A stretch of 17,837 nucleotides of DNA. Source: Holophagales bacterium UBA2201. Its GTDB lineage: Bacteria > Acidobacteriota > Thermoanaerobaculia > UBA2201. The first letter of the stretch is position 1. Each line of letters starts with the position of its first letter. The notes beneath the pieces were generated by a model. It was given only the letters and a program-made list of their open reading frames with translations, made no database searches and was not told the origin of the DNA. Below are positions 5,666-13,472 of this stretch, piece by piece. The DNA is taken from positions 29,409 through 47,245 of the forward strand of contig DCUZ01000066.1 in assembly GCA_002327305.1 (NCBI GenBank). The letters are read 5' to 3'. The position numbers and the translations under genes were made by a program.

Positions 5666-8617
5666 ATGTCAACGATGATCCGCCTCCTCCTTCCCCTCTT
5701 TTTTTCGGCCGCCCTCCTTCCCGCCCAAGCCCCATCGGAAAAGTGGATGACCCTTGAGACCGCCCATTTCCGCGTCCACTATCCCGCCGGCTATGAAGCG
5801 TGGACGCTGCGCCTGGCCCCGCGGATGGAAGCCATCCGCCGGGTGGTGACGGAGGAGGTGGGGTTCGCGCCCGGGGAAACGGTGGATGTCCTGGTCATGG
5901 ACCCCTACTCCGCGGCCAACGGCATGGTCCTTCCGTTCCTCCGGTATCCCCGCATGGTCCTGTGGACCACCCCGCCCGAGCCGTGGTCACCCATCGGCCA
6001 CTACCGCGACTGGCCCGAATTGCTCTTCCTCCACGAGGAGGTCCACGCGGTCCATCTGCTGAGGCCCTCGCGCGGGGCGTGGGGCCGCCTGATCGAGCGG
6101 CTTCTCCCCCTGGGCGCCATCGGCCGCAAGGCGCCCCGTTGGGTGAGCGAGGGGTACGCAACGCTTCTGGAGGGGAAATTGACGGGGGTCGGCCGCCCCA
6201 ACGGCGATTTCCGGGCCGCCGTCCTGCGGAAATGGGCGGTGGAGGGAAACCTGCCCTCCTACGGCCAGATGGCCTCGGACGGGGAGTCGTGGCTGGGGAT
6301 GTCCATGGCCTACCTGATGGGCTCGGCATACATGGAGTGGCTGGCCGAGCGCACCGACGAGGGGGGGTGGAAGCGGCTGTGGGCGCGGCTGACGGCGAAG
6401 AGGGACCGCTCGTTCGACGCCGCGTTTGAGGGGGTCTTCGGGGAGGGGCCGGCCAAGCTGTATGACCGCTTCACCGCGGAGCTGACCTGGCGGGCGAAGG
6501 AATTGGAGCGGACGATGGAGCCCGTCCTCGCGGAAGGGGAACTGTGGCAGGACACCGCGTGGACCACGGGTGAACCGGCCCTCTCCCCCGACGGGACCCG
6601 CATGGCCATCGTCCTCCGGGCCAAGGACGAACCCTCGCGGCTTGTGGTGTGGAACACGCAGCCCGACCCGGAGGCGCAGAAGAAGTGGGACGAATCGGTC
6701 GAGCGCATCAAGAGGGAGGACCCGGAGGATTTCCCCGGCGTCCGCACCAAGCCGTTCCCGGCGACCGAGTTGTTCCGGATGCCCCTGTCCGTCGCGCGCG
6801 AACCCATGGCCCAGCGGTGGATGCCCGATGGGAAATCCATCCTTTTCACCTCCTTCGAGCCCGACATCCACGGATTCACCTCGCCCGACCTGTTCCTCTG
6901 GACCCCGGAAACCGGCGACGTGCGGCGCGTGACGAAGGGGGCGCGCGTCAAGGAGGCCGACCCGTTCCCCGACGGGAAGCGGGCCCTGGCGGTCCACAGC
7001 CGCTTCGGCTTCACCCGTCTCGCCGCAATCGACCTCGCCACCGGGGGTGTGGAGTTCCTGACGGAGCCGTCGCTGGAGATGGTCTGGGCCCAGCCGCGGG
7101 TGAGCCCGGACGGCAGCCGGGCGGCCGCCCTCCGGCACACGGAGGGGCGGTGGGACCTTGTCCATTTCAACCCTGGACCGGAGGGGGCCCTCCAGCCCGC
7201 CGCCATCGCCCTCCCCGAGGGGGCCGTTCCCATGTTCCCCGCCTGGGCCCCCGACGGCCGGAGCGTTTTCGCCTCGGTCGGCCGCGGCGGGTTCATCGAT
7301 ATCCATGTCTCAGACCCCGCCCTGGAGGCCATGACCGCGGCCGTGACCCGGACGCGGGGCGCCGCCTTCGCCCCCGCGCCGACCCCCGACGGGAAAGGGC
7401 TCTTTTACCTTTCCCTGGAACCGGACGGGCTGGAGGTCCGCACCCTGGCGTTCGACGCAGGGGCCGGGGCCGCCCCGGAGACGGAGGGGGATCCCGCCTT
7501 CGCCCCGGCCGTCCGGCCCGTCCCGCCGGCCGCGATTGAGTTTCAAGAAGAAGCCATCGCCGAGCCCCGTCCCTACGGCGCCGGGAGGCAGGAGTTCTCC
7601 CTCCTCTTCGGCGGCCACTGGACGGCCTACACCCGGGCCTGGGAGGCCGGGGTGCGCGGGGGGGATGTCCTGGGGCGCTTTAATTACTTCATCGCGGGGG
7701 GAGGCGGGGAGGACGGCGCCCCCCGGGGCGGGACCTTCGCCCTGGGCTGGCGCGGCTGGCCGGTGGAGGTGACGGCGCAAATCTATGATGTGGAGCAGTA
7801 CCCCACGAAGCAGAAGGGGTGGCCCTACTGGGATTCCCCCGATGCATCGCCCCGCCATTTCGACCGGAACCGCCAAGGAGCCGTGATCACTTTGTCGAAG
7901 GATTGGATCCTGCGGAGAGGGCGGGCGGGTTTGGTGGGCGGAGGATTGTGGGAAGATGTCGGACATTTCCGGAAGGAGCACGGTCCCGACCGACGCTTTG
8001 TCTATCTGGAAACCTCCGCTGCCCATTTCCACCCCTTCGGCGGCTGGGAAACCCTGGCCTCGCTCTCGATCAGGCGCGAATGGGGGGAGACCGAAGCCCC
8101 CGAAAGCTTAGCGGGATGGACCGGCAACCGGTGGGAAGGGTGGACTAGAAACCAGGTGGAACTGCGCGGGGGAATCCGAAAAGGGAGCTTCTCGCTCGTC
8201 GTCTCCTATGAACGGCGGGCGTATTCTGGCGTTGGAATCACTATTGACGGTCTCGTCGAGATCACAACGTTTGGAGGAGTGGAGACTTCGCTACTGCCTC
8301 GCGCCGCGCAATTCGACGCGGTTCTCCATCCCGCTTTCATGCGGGCGCAGTGGAGCGGCGACCGGTACGAAGGGTGGAAGGCGCATCTGACCGCGGCCGG
8401 CCTACCGCTGTTCTATGAACGGTTCCGCCTGTGGTTCGACGGGCCCTCTGAGGGCGAATGGCACGACCTCGCCGGCTTTGAGTGGGACCTTACGAGCGGC
8501 CCGCTGGCGCTCGTCCGCATGCCGGGGTTCAGGTTGACCCTCGGCGGGGCCTACCTCTTCGACGCCCCTCTGGAGGGCAAAACCCGCCTCTGGCTCGGCC
8601 TGGCGTGGAGGCCCTGA
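5666..8617 (+). CDS. Predicted surface gluzincin peptidase / TolB-like propeller / beta-barrel fusion
   Basis: This 983-residue exported protein has a signal peptide at about 1-22, with likely cleavage after AQA. Residues 25-280 look like a peptidase-MA/M1-type gluzincin: zinc ligands His123 and His127 in HEEVH, catalytic Glu124 and third ligand Glu162 in WVSEGYATLLEG, 34 residues later. Residues of about 300-600 hold TolB/WD40-like blades with repeated SPDG, MPDG, FPDG and APDG turns. Residues of about 625-983 alternate aromatic and polar residues in Gly-rich strands and finish in a strand ending LGLAWRP, as in outer-membrane beta-barrels. I infer an outer-membrane protein displaying a metallopeptidase and propeller, perhaps handling peptides released by the flanking secreted proteases. 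The gene stands alone: a terminator lies before it and a convergent gene after it. GC falls to about 58% around 8101-8340 within the barrel. The peptidase and propeller calls are firm; the barrel and location are inferred. Confidence 0.78.
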   Translation: MSTMIRLLLPLFFSAALLPAQAPSEKWMTLETAHFRVHYPAGYEAWTLRLAPRMEAIRRVVTEEVGFAPGETVDVLVMDPYSAANGMVLPFLRYPRMVLWTTPPEPWSPIGHYRDWPELLFLHEEVHAVHLLRPSRGAWGRLIERLLPLGAIGRKAPRWVSEGYATLLEGKLTGVGRPNGDFRAAVLRKWAVEGNLPSYGQMASDGESWLGMSMAYLMGSAYMEWLAERTDEGGWKRLWARLTAKRDRSFDAAFEGVFGEGPAKLYDRFTAELTWRAKELERTMEPVLAEGELWQDTAWTTGEPALSPDGTRMAIVLRAKDEPSRLVVWNTQPDPEAQKKWDESVERIKREDPEDFPGVRTKPFPATELFRMPLSVAREPMAQRWMPDGKSILFTSFEPDIHGFTSPDLFLWTPETGDVRRVTKGARVKEADPFPDGKRALAVHSRFGFTRLAAIDLATGGVEFLTEPSLEMVWAQPRVSPDGSRAAALRHTEGRWDLVHFNPGPEGALQPAAIALPEGAVPMFPAWAPDGRSVFASVGRGGFIDIHVSDPALEAMTAAVTRTRGAAFAPAPTPDGKGLFYLSLEPDGLEVRTLAFDAGAGAAPETEGDPAFAPAVRPVPPAAIEFQEEAIAEPRPYGAGRQEFSLLFGGHWTAYTRAWEAGVRGGDVLGRFNYFIAGGGGEDGAPRGGTFALGWRGWPVEVTAQIYDVEQYPTKQKGWPYWDSPDASPRHFDRNRQGAVITLSKDWILRRGRAGLVGGGLWEDVGHFRKEHGPDRRFVYLETSAAHFHPFGGWETLASLSIRREWGETEAPESLAGWTGNRWEGWTRNQVELRGGIRKGSFSLVVSYERRAYSGVGITIDGLVEITTFGGVETSLLPRAAQFDAVLHPAFMRAQWSGDRYEGWKAHLTAAGLPLFYERFRLWFDGPSEGEWHDLAGFEWDLTSGPLALVRMPGFRLTLGGAYLFDAPLEGKTRLWLGLAWRP

Positions 8618-8642
8618 GAAGTGGGGTGCCGCTGAAGCGGTA

Positions 8643-8969
8643 TCAGGTGGCCGCGGCGGCCGCCGCCACGGCCGCCTCCTGGGCCTGGAGCGCCGCGGGG
8701 GCGACGGCGTCGCTCCCGGAAGCGAAGGCGATAAGGCCCGTTCCGAGCCCCTTGAGCCGGTTGCGCCAGAGGACGCTGCCGGTGGCCGCATCCAGGCAGA
8801 ACAATTCCCCGCCCGCCCCGGCGAACACCCGGGCCCCCTCCTGCTGGAGGGTGACGAAGGGGCTGGATTTGAGTTTGGTGCGCCACAATTCCGTTCCGGT
8901 GGTGGGGTCCACCGCTGCGGCGTGGCCGCCGATGCCGATGTAAAGGATGCCGGTGCGCTTTTGAGACAT
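8643..8969 (-). CDS. Small PQQ-like beta-propeller repeat protein with Ala-rich tail
   Basis: This 108-residue protein has no signal peptide. It holds two PQQ/BamB-type blades: HAAAVDPTTGTELWRTKL (about 16-33) and LFCLDAATGSVLWRN (about 56-70), each with the D-x-x-TG-x-x-LWR signature. A GLGTGLIAF segment follows, and the protein ends in an Ala-rich tail (AAVAAAAAAT). A full propeller needs six to eight blades, so it must oligomerise or bind a partner. From memory, similar short proteins with a GLG motif and a poly-Ala end occur in other bacteria, so I read it as a complete small family member rather than a fragment. The start at 8969 is chosen by AGGAGG (8977-8982) 7 nt upstream. It lies 98 bp downstream of the 9643-9068 gene and may share its transcript. 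It converges with the 5666 gene, 25 bp apart. Function unknown. Confidence 0.8.
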   Translation of the reverse strand: MSQKRTGILYIGIGGHAAAVDPTTGTELWRTKLKSSPFVTLQQEGARVFAGAGGELFCLDAATGSVLWRNRLKGLGTGLIAFASGSDAVAPAALQAQEAAVAAAAAAT

Positions 8970-8976
8970 GCTTGAT

Positions 8977-8982
8977 CCTCCT
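8977..8982 (-). promoter_or_regulatory. Shine-Dalgarno that fixes the small PQQ-protein start
   Basis: The minus strand reads AGGAGG, 7 nt before the ATG at 8969. The frame stays open further upstream to 9116, but that extension is low-complexity and has no comparable ribosome binding site, so 8969 is preferred. Confidence 0.75.
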
Positions 8983-9067
8983 GATGCGTATTGGTTCATG
9001 GTTGATGGAATAGGGTCGCCGGTGGGGGGGAAGAAGCGCCTTCCTCCGTCTCCTCCGCGGCCCGCGT

Positions 9068-9643
9068 TCACGAATCCGCTGGGCCCCCGGTGGGCAGGAG
9101 AAGTTCGTTCCCCCACCCGTCGTCGGTGCTGATTTGATGCACGCGCGCCTTGTCGACGACGAGCACGGCCCCGAAAAACCCCAGGTCGGGTGTCCAGGGG
9201 GGCGGGGGTTCATGGCGGCGCACCGTCAGGGTCAGCACCCCCTCCTCCGGGCCGGATATCTCCAGGGACCCCTTGATGCTCCCCGAGGAGAAGAAGCGGG
9301 CGAGATAGACCACCGCCTCCTTTTCGAAGTCGAGGCCGGCCTCGGCCACCGCCCGGAGGCAGCGCCCGCTCCACTCCCTCGCCCGCTCCTCCGCGCCGTC
9401 CCCGCGGGAGGTGCACGGCGCGGAGGCGAGCCACTCGTCGAGCTGGGCCCGGCTGGAGAGGACGGCGGTCTTGTGGCTGGATTGGCAGAAACACACGGAC
9501 AGTTCCGGCGCGAGCCGGTAAGGGGCTTGGGGTCCCACGGAGGCCGCCGGCTTCGCGCAAGCGGAGGCCTGTACGCACGCCAACATGCAGACGGGAAGGA
9601 GCGATCGCAACCGGGGAAGTGGCGCGGCCCAAAAGATGCTCAT
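9068..9643 (-). CDS. Exported protein of unknown function, possible PrcB-like domain
   Basis: This 191-residue protein begins with an Arg-containing hydrophobic leader (about 1-30) containing MLAC and ASAC, either of which could act as an imperfect lipobox, so it may be a lipoprotein or a periplasmic protein. The mature part carries a CFC motif (about 51-53), a segment RAQLDEWLAS, then LDFEKEAVVYLARF and a strand-rich stretch ending GAVLVVDKARV. That order resembles the PrcB protease-complex domain (a DF-x-x-E-x-V strand, then paired beta strands, then a VV-x-V-x-K end), but the usual TGGY motif is not evident, so this is only a suggestion. An AAAGGGGG lies about 8 nt upstream of the ATG. It probably precedes the small PQQ-protein gene in one unit. 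No function is assigned. Confidence 0.65.
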   Translation of the reverse strand: MSIFWAAPLPRLRSLLPVCMLACVQASACAKPAASVGPQAPYRLAPELSVCFCQSSHKTAVLSSRAQLDEWLASAPCTSRGDGAEERAREWSGRCLRAVAEAGLDFEKEAVVYLARFFSSGSIKGSLEISGPEEGVLTLTVRRHEPPPPWTPDLGFFGAVLVVDKARVHQISTDDGWGNELLLPTGGPADS

Positions 9644-9790
9644 GGTTCCGTCCCCCTTTCATTGCCACGCGGTGTTCCGAATGCCACAGACGCAAGAACG
9701 GACGCGGACGAACCATAAATAGCACAGGTCAGGACGACGGTCAAGGAAACCCGCGTCCCCGCATCATGCATATCCTCCGGGCCGGCTTTG

Positions 9791-9834
9791 TGCTACCCTT
9801 TTTCGAAATGAATCCCCCGCAGGAGGAGACATGA
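9791..9834 (+). promoter_or_regulatory. Extended -10 candidate, possible uORF and Shine-Dalgarno ahead of the HAO-like gene
   Basis: TGCTACCCT (9791-9799) reads as an extended -10. Eight nucleotides later an ATG (9808) opens an eight-residue frame, MNPPQEET, whose TGA (9832-9834) overlaps the HAO-like ATG (9831) as ATGA. The strong AGGAGG (9821-9826) lies inside this frame. The arrangement would allow coupled translation, but a frame this short can arise by chance. The rest of the 187-bp divergent gap (9644-9790) shows nothing definite. Confidence 0.35.
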
Positions 9835-11342
9835 CCATCGTCCGAGCATTGATCCCCTTCGTTCTGTCCGTTGCGCCCTGCCTCCCGCTCCAGGCCGCGC
9901 CGGCCGCCCCGGTGAGCGAAGCCACGCAGGCCTGCCTCGACTGCCACGAAAGCGCCACGCCGGGCATCGTGGCCGACTGGCGCGCCAGCGCCCACGCCCG
10001 CACCTCCCCCGCGGAGGCGGTGAAACGACCGGAGCTCGAGCGACGCGTCTCCTCGACCTTCGAAAAGGGGCCGTCGAACGAAGTGGTCGGGTGCGCCGAG
10101 TGCCATAAGCTCCGCTCCGAAGCGCACGCCGACGCCTTCGACCACAACGGCTTCACGATCTCCATCGTGGTCTCGCCGGCCGACTGCGCCGTCTGCCACG
10201 CCCAGGAGGCGGAGGACTACGCGCACAACATCATGGCCCACGCCTACGGCAACCTCACCGGGAACGCCGTATATCACCAACTGATGGAGTCCATCAACGG
10301 CGTCCAGACCCCCGGGCCCAAGGGGTTGACGGCCACCCCCGCCGATCCCCTCACGACCGAGGACTCGTGCCTCTATTGCCATGGGACCCGGGTGGAGGTC
10401 AGGGGGAGCGCCGCGCGGGAGACCGCCCTGGGCGAGATGGAGTTCCCCGTCCTGACGGGATGGCCCAACAACGGCGTGGGACGCCTCAACCCCGACGGCA
10501 CGATGGGGTCGTGCGCCGCCTGCCACACCCGCCACGCCTTCTCCCTGGCCATGGCCCGCAAGCCCGCGGCCTGCTCCGGGTGCCACAAGGGACCCGATGT
10601 CCCCGCCTACAAGGTCTACACCGTCAGCGCCCACGGGCGGATCTACGACGCGGCGGGGGAGAAGTGGGACTACGGCGCCGTGCCGTGGGTCCCGGGGCGC
10701 GATTTTGCCGCCCCCACCTGCGCCGCCTGCCACGCTTCCCTCCTCGCGGACGGCGACGGCGGGGTGATCGCCCGCCGGAGCCACCGGATGAACGACCGGC
10801 TCCCCCTGCGCCTCTTCGGTCCCGTCTACGCCACCGCGCATCCCGTCTCGCCCGACACCACCACGATCCGGAACGCCGCGGGCCTCCCCCTGCCCACGGA
10901 ATTGACGGGGGAGCCGGCGGCGGAGCACCTGATCGACGCTGCGGAGGCCAAAAAGCGAGAAGGGGCACTGAAATCGGTTTGCGCCCAATGCCACGCCGCC
11001 TCCTGGATTGAGGGGCACTTCAAGCGACTGGACCGCTCCGTGGAGACGACCAACGCCATGACCCTGTCGGCCACCCAACTCCTGTTGCAGGCGTGGGATG
11101 GGGGGCTGGCGGCGGGGCCGGCGCGGGGCGGCGGTCTCTTCGACGAGGCGATCGAGCGGATGTGGGTGGAGCAGTGGCTCTTCTTCGCCAACTCGGTCCG
11201 GTTCGCCTCCGCCATGGGGGGGGCAGACTACGGTGTCTTCGCCGACGGCCGCTGGGCCCTGGCCAAGAACCTGCGGGCGATGGCCGACCACCTGAAAATG
11301 CTGGAAGCGGCCGCGCCCGGGAAGAAACCGAAAAAGCGCTGA
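9831..11342 (+). CDS. Octaheme c-type cytochrome, hydroxylamine oxidoreductase (HAO) family
   Basis: This 503-residue periplasmic multiheme cytochrome has a signal peptide at about 1-23. Eight CxxCH motifs have their first Cys at 35, 88, 119, 180, 228, 248, 297 and 384, the octaheme count of the HAO family. Family-like stretches surround them: CAVCHAQEAEDY, WPNNGVGRLNPDGTMGSC, ARKPAACSGCHKGPD and APTCAACH. HAO enzymes oxidise hydroxylamine or hydrazine when the active heme (P460, from the fourth motif) is cross-linked to a C-terminal Tyr; homologues without that Tyr are thought to reduce nitrite or hydroxylamine. Here Tyr467 in GGADYG lies in the right region, but alignment is needed. No C-terminal membrane helix is seen; the end is basic (KKPKKR). 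There is no neighbouring quinone oxidoreductase or cytochrome partner. Its stop is 5 bp from that of the convergent cyclase gene. A run of eight G (11216-11223) precedes the Tyr motif. Confidence 0.92.
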   Translation: MTIVRALIPFVLSVAPCLPLQAAPAAPVSEATQACLDCHESATPGIVADWRASAHARTSPAEAVKRPELERRVSSTFEKGPSNEVVGCAECHKLRSEAHADAFDHNGFTISIVVSPADCAVCHAQEAEDYAHNIMAHAYGNLTGNAVYHQLMESINGVQTPGPKGLTATPADPLTTEDSCLYCHGTRVEVRGSAARETALGEMEFPVLTGWPNNGVGRLNPDGTMGSCAACHTRHAFSLAMARKPAACSGCHKGPDVPAYKVYTVSAHGRIYDAAGEKWDYGAVPWVPGRDFAAPTCAACHASLLADGDGGVIARRSHRMNDRLPLRLFGPVYATAHPVSPDTTTIRNAAGLPLPTELTGEPAAEHLIDAAEAKKREGALKSVCAQCHAASWIEGHFKRLDRSVETTNAMTLSATQLLLQAWDGGLAAGPARGGGLFDEAIERMWVEQWLFFANSVRFASAMGGADYGVFADGRWALAKNLRAMADHLKMLEAAAPGKKPKKR

Positions 11343-11347
11343 GCGGG

Positions 11348-13465
11348 TCAGACGCCGGGGGTCTTCGCCAACCGCTCCGGCAGGCCGAACTTCAGGAGCA
11401 GCGGCCGGAACCGCGGATGGGAGCGGATGAAGTCCACCTCCGGGTCCAGCACGCTGTAGAAGAAATAGAGGTCGCGATGGAGGAGGGCCTGCTCCATCGC
11501 GTCGAGAGCGGCGCCGGGATCGCGGAGGGCGCAGTGGATGAGGGCCACGAACATCCAATAGGGCTCCCCCTCGTTCCGGATCGCCGTTTCCAATTCCGCC
11601 GCGACCTTCCGCGCCGCCGCCGCGTCCCCCTGGTGGGCGGCGACGCGCGCCTGAAAAGATTGATTCATGGCCATCCAGAAGGGCTGGCCCGCCGTCTCCA
11701 GGCGAAGTTCGGCCAGGGCTTCGTCCCAGCGGCCCCGCCGCATGTGGAGGGAGGCCCGGGAGGTGTGCAGGCCGAAGAAATCCGGGTCCATCCGCAGAAT
11801 CACTTGCATTTCGGATTCGGCCTCGTCATATTCCCGGCGGTCTTGGTGGATGTCGGCGAGACTGGACCGGATGATTAGGGAGAGGGGGTCGAGGTCCCGG
11901 GCCAGCCGCGCCTGGCGAAGGGCCTCATCCAGGAGGCCGATACGGCGGAGATGGACGGCGAACCACTGGTGGGCGGTGGCGTAGCCGGGCTTGAGGGCGA
12001 TGGCCCGCTCGAACAGGCGGGAGGCCTCGTCCCATTGCCAGTCCCCGGAGGACAGGACCCATCCCAGCGTGGCATGGGCCTCCGCCAACTGGGGGTCCAA
12101 CTGCAGGGCCCGCCGGGCGTGTTCCTTGGCCCTTTCGTAGTATGCGTCCCGGGAGGAGGTGCCGTAGGTGGCCAAAATGGCGTAGGCCTCGGCCGTTCCC
12201 AATTCGGCCGGGGCGAAAGCGGGGTCCTGGCGCAGGGCTTGAGCGAACAGTTCCACCGCCCGCTCGAGGTCCTCCTGAGTGCGGAGCGCCCAATGGCGGC
12301 GGCCCTGCTGGTACAGTTGATAGACCGACACGGCGGTCGCCGGCCGGCCGGCCGTCACGGTCCCCTCCCGTCCCAGGCGGCCCCGCAGGTTGCCGACCAC
12401 ACTGCGGGCGATGGATTCCTGGACGATGAGGGGATCGGCCGCTACCGTGACGATCGAATCGGACCAGACATGGAAACCGTCACTGGTCCGGATGAGTTGG
12501 GCCGTCACCTTGAACCGGTCCCCCGCCTGGCGGACGCTTCCCTCCAGGACCAGGTTCACCCCCAGCCGGCGCCCGACGGCGCGAATGTCCACCCCTTTTC
12601 CCTTGAAGGCGAAAACGGAGGTGCGGGCGCACACCTTCAACCCCTCCAGGCGGGCGAGGCTGTCGATCAATTCCTCGGTGATGCCGTCGCTGAAGTATTC
12701 GTTGTCCGGTTCGGGAGTCAGATTGAGAAACGGAAGGACGGCGATGGAGTCGACCCAGGGGCTCTCCTGGGCCGCAGGGCCGGAAAGAGGAGCAGAAGAG
12801 GGGGGATGGGCCGACCGCCAAAAGCCCCAGGCCGCCGTCAGGATAGCCGCAACCACGGCCATCCAGATCCAAAAGCGGCCGGACCCCATGCGGGGTCCCG
12901 ATGCCGCCGCCGCGGAGGGGGGCGGTTCCAGCCAGGGGAGGGCCACACTGTAGAGTTCGACGGGGATCTCGAGATTTTTCAACGGAGGACTGCCCATGGC
13001 GGTGAGGGGGTGGGGCACCAGGCCCCGTACCTGGTCCCGCACCTGCCGGGTGAGGAAGATCCCCCCCGGCGGGGCGAGCGGGAGGATCCGGGCGGCGACA
13101 TTGACGGCGGTGCCGAACAGGTCCCCTTCCCGGGCGACCACGTCGCCGACGTGGATCCCGACGCGCAGGAGGATGCGGCGGTCGGAATCGGCCCGCTCGT
13201 TGCGTGCCCGGAGGGCCGTTTGCAGGGCGATGGCGCATTCCACCGCCTCCACCGTGCTGGCGAATTCCACCATGAATCCGTCCCCCATGGTGCGCACCTC
13301 CCGGCCCCCGAACCGGCCGAACAGGGGCCGGGCCAGGACGCGGTGCTCTTCCAGCAAGTCCAGCGCGGCGCCCTCGTCGTGTTCGGCGAGGGCCGAATAT
13401 CCCACCATGTCGGTGAACATGATGGCGGCGAGTTTACGCGCGGCCGGGTCGGAAGGGACGGGCAT
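11348..13465 (-). CDS. Class III adenylate/guanylate cyclase with TolB/FlgO-like domain and TPRs
   Basis: This 705-residue membrane signalling protein makes cyclic nucleotide from NTP if active. The cyclase homology domain (about 10-165) has metal-binding Asp19 (FTDMVG) and Asp62 (MGDG) and transition-state Asn122 and Arg126 (NVAAR). The residue that is usually the purine-selecting Lys (K-T-x-GD) is Arg58. One transmembrane helix (about 198-216) follows. A TolB/FlgO-like domain (about 239-350) begins IAVLPFLNLT and contains FSDGITEEL. TPR-type helical pairs fill about 385-640 (for example LGTAEAYAIL, LDPQLAEAHATLGW). This cyclase-TM-TolB-TPR order is known in Acidobacteriota and alphaproteobacteria. 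The ATG at 13465 lies 7 nt after a TACAAT box. An ATG two codons upstream (13471) is preceded by AAGG and remains possible. It is divergent from the subtilase gene. Confidence 0.92.
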   Translation of the reverse strand: MPVPSDPAARKLAAIMFTDMVGYSALAEHDEGAALDLLEEHRVLARPLFGRFGGREVRTMGDGFMVEFASTVEAVECAIALQTALRARNERADSDRRILLRVGIHVGDVVAREGDLFGTAVNVAARILPLAPPGGIFLTRQVRDQVRGLVPHPLTAMGSPPLKNLEIPVELYSVALPWLEPPPSAAAASGPRMGSGRFWIWMAVVAAILTAAWGFWRSAHPPSSAPLSGPAAQESPWVDSIAVLPFLNLTPEPDNEYFSDGITEELIDSLARLEGLKVCARTSVFAFKGKGVDIRAVGRRLGVNLVLEGSVRQAGDRFKVTAQLIRTSDGFHVWSDSIVTVAADPLIVQESIARSVVGNLRGRLGREGTVTAGRPATAVSVYQLYQQGRRHWALRTQEDLERAVELFAQALRQDPAFAPAELGTAEAYAILATYGTSSRDAYYERAKEHARRALQLDPQLAEAHATLGWVLSSGDWQWDEASRLFERAIALKPGYATAHQWFAVHLRRIGLLDEALRQARLARDLDPLSLIIRSSLADIHQDRREYDEAESEMQVILRMDPDFFGLHTSRASLHMRRGRWDEALAELRLETAGQPFWMAMNQSFQARVAAHQGDAAAARKVAAELETAIRNEGEPYWMFVALIHCALRDPGAALDAMEQALLHRDLYFFYSVLDPEVDFIRSHPRFRPLLLKFGLPERLAKTPGV

Positions 13466-13472
13466 CCCCATT

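Noticed and set aside
8618..8642. Small inverted repeat CCGC-TGAA-GCGG between the convergent genes, considered as a terminator
   Set aside because: The stem is only four base pairs and no T-tract follows on either strand.
8551..9213. Minus-strand open frame of 220 codons overlapping both small minus-strand genes
   Set aside because: It is out of frame with the PQQ-repeat protein and the exported protein, both of which have Shine-Dalgarno-supported starts.
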